Assembly (NCBI RefSeq): GCF_001884135.1
Contig: NZ_MAOC01000004.1
Span: 1-64,000 of the forward strand
Length of the DNA stretch: 64,000 nt
Direction: 5' to 3'
Origin: Bacillus nitratireducens
Lineage (GTDB): Bacteria > Bacillota > Bacilli > Bacillales > Bacillaceae_G
Shown: one piece after another, positions 63,292 through 64,000 of the stretch
Layout of the letters: each line of letters starts with the position of its first letter
Numbering within the stretch: position 1 is the first letter of the stretch
Program-made: the position numbers and the translations under genes
The notes under the pieces: model-generated
The model's database searches: none
Told to the model about the DNA's origin: nothing
What the model saw: the letters and a program-made list of their open reading frames with translations, nothing else

Positions 63292-64000
63292 TATGCTTGC
63301 AATCATCTGGTTCGGTTTATGGGGCGTAATTTGGACAGTTTACTTCATTCTTGATGGCTACGCACTCGGTAACGGGATGATTTTCCCATTCGTTGCGAAA
63401 GACCGACAAGAACGAAATCAATTACAAGAAGCTATCGGCCCGTTCTGGGGTGGTAATGAAGTATGGTTAATTACAGCTGGTGGCGCAACATTTGCTGCCT
63501 TCCCAATCACATATGCAAATATGTTTAGTTACCTATATACACCACTATTTTTAGTATTACTTGCACTATTTGCTCGTGCTGCTGGACTTGAATTTATGCA
63601 CAAAGACGATTCGCCAATTTGGCAAAAAACTTGTAAATGGGCATTTACAATTGGTAGTTTCCTAATCGCCTTCTTATTCGGTGTTACATTCGCTAACCTA
63701 TATTACGGACTACAAATTGGAAAAAATGGCTATGAAGGAAATTTACTTAGCTTACTAAACCATTATGGTATTTTAGGTGGTCTATTCTTCACTGCTATAT
63801 TCGTCGTATCTGGTGCCCTTTGGGTTATGATTAAAACGACTGGTGAAGTATCTGATCGCGCTTATAAAATCGCAAGGCCATTTTCAATGGCAGCTGCTAT
63901 CATTTTAGCTATCTTCTATGTGGCAACTGCAAATCGCACAAACTTATTCCAAAACTTTACGGAATATCCTGTACTATTCATTCTTCCAGTACTTGCAATG
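63281..64000 (+). CDS. ythB: Cytochrome bd-type oxidase subunit II (YthB/CydB), 3' end missing
   Basis: The first 240 residues of a CydB-family protein, running off the right edge. Opening MLAIIWFGLWGVIWTVYFIL then DGYALGNGM is the standard CydB N-terminus; GPFWGGNEVWLITAGGATFA follows at about residue 51. ATG 63281 has GAAGGAGG upstream, inside the ythA end. Partner of YthA in the membrane. Confidence 0.93.
   Translation, partial: MSHDMLAIIWFGLWGVIWTVYFILDGYALGNGMIFPFVAKDRQERNQLQEAIGPFWGGNEVWLITAGGATFAAFPITYANMFSYLYTPLFLVLLALFARAAGLEFMHKDDSPIWQKTCKWAFTIGSFLIAFLFGVTFANLYYGLQIGKNGYEGNLLSLLNHYGILGGLFFTAIFVVSGALWVMIKTTGEVSDRAYKIARPFSMAAAIILAIFYVATANRTNLFQNFTEYPVLFILPVLAM

Overview
The window is chromosomal DNA of a low-GC, endospore-forming Firmicute, almost certainly a member of the Bacillus cereus group. 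The evidence is a GerA-type germinant receptor whose A subunit has a Gln/Ser-rich N-terminal repeat, a collagen-like GXT-repeat spore protein, a gamma-SASP-like small protein, small hairpin repeats of the kind dispersed in B. cereus group genomes, and a gene order that follows the B. subtilis leuS-ytqAB-ytpAB-metK-pckA-ytl-ytkD-luxS-ytiB-ythAB region. All calls come from reading the sequence; no database search was run.

Layout. 1-3.8 kb: gerIABC-type receptor operon, cut at the left edge. 3.8-6.2 kb: small membrane protein, MazG-like NTP pyrophosphatase, a very His-rich repeat protein, a GNAT acetyltransferase. 6.2-10.3 kb: leuS with a T-box leader that carries an extra structured 5' segment, then an MFS transporter. 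10.4-12.8 kb: KhtTU K+/H+ antiporter and an orphan tyrosine recombinase. 13-17.7 kb: BceAB-type ABC exporter without its two-component system, a DUF418 protein, a gamma-SASP-like gene and ytzC. 17.9-27.8 kb: tRNA modification pair mnmL/mnmM (ytqAB), an ABC exporter, an Asp/Glu racemase, a PepSY protein, ytpB/ytpA, ytoA, a PAP2 phosphatase and a GT4 glycosyltransferase. 28-33.1 kb: moaB-mobA, two small proteins, metK under a SAM-I riboswitch, pckA. 33.1-38.4 kb: repeat-containing gap, AtpI-like, EamA, YqkB-like and NIF3-like proteins, collagen-like protein.

38.5-44.1 kb: two tandem sensor kinases, one of which has lost its phospho-acceptor histidine, followed by a large catalase and an alpha/beta hydrolase. 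44.1-50 kb: an orphan Opp-type permease pair, an LTA-synthase-family sulfatase and a GT-C glycosyltransferase. 50-58.4 kb: a YwbE-domain lipoprotein, small membrane proteins, the YtlACD ABC importer, a zinc metallopeptidase lipoprotein, a HAD hydrolase, a DUF3267 membrane protease-like protein with two palindromic operators, and the Nudix hydrolase YtkD. 58.4-60.2 kb: ytzI followed by six tandem small membrane proteins of one family (DUF3953-like). 60.3-64 kb: luxS, yidD/ytjA, carbonic anhydrase ytiB and the cytochrome bd-type oxidase ythAB, cut at the right edge.

Most of the window is core housekeeping and sporulation-related sequence. No prophage, CRISPR array, IS element, rRNA or tRNA was seen. 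The most unusual parts are the six-gene DUF3953-like array (with one member whose expected ATG reads ACG), the degenerate kinase next to an intact paralogue, the extended leuS leader, the lipoprotein/YwbE fusion, the paired operators before the DUF3267 gene, and several dispersed or duplicated non-coding repeats.
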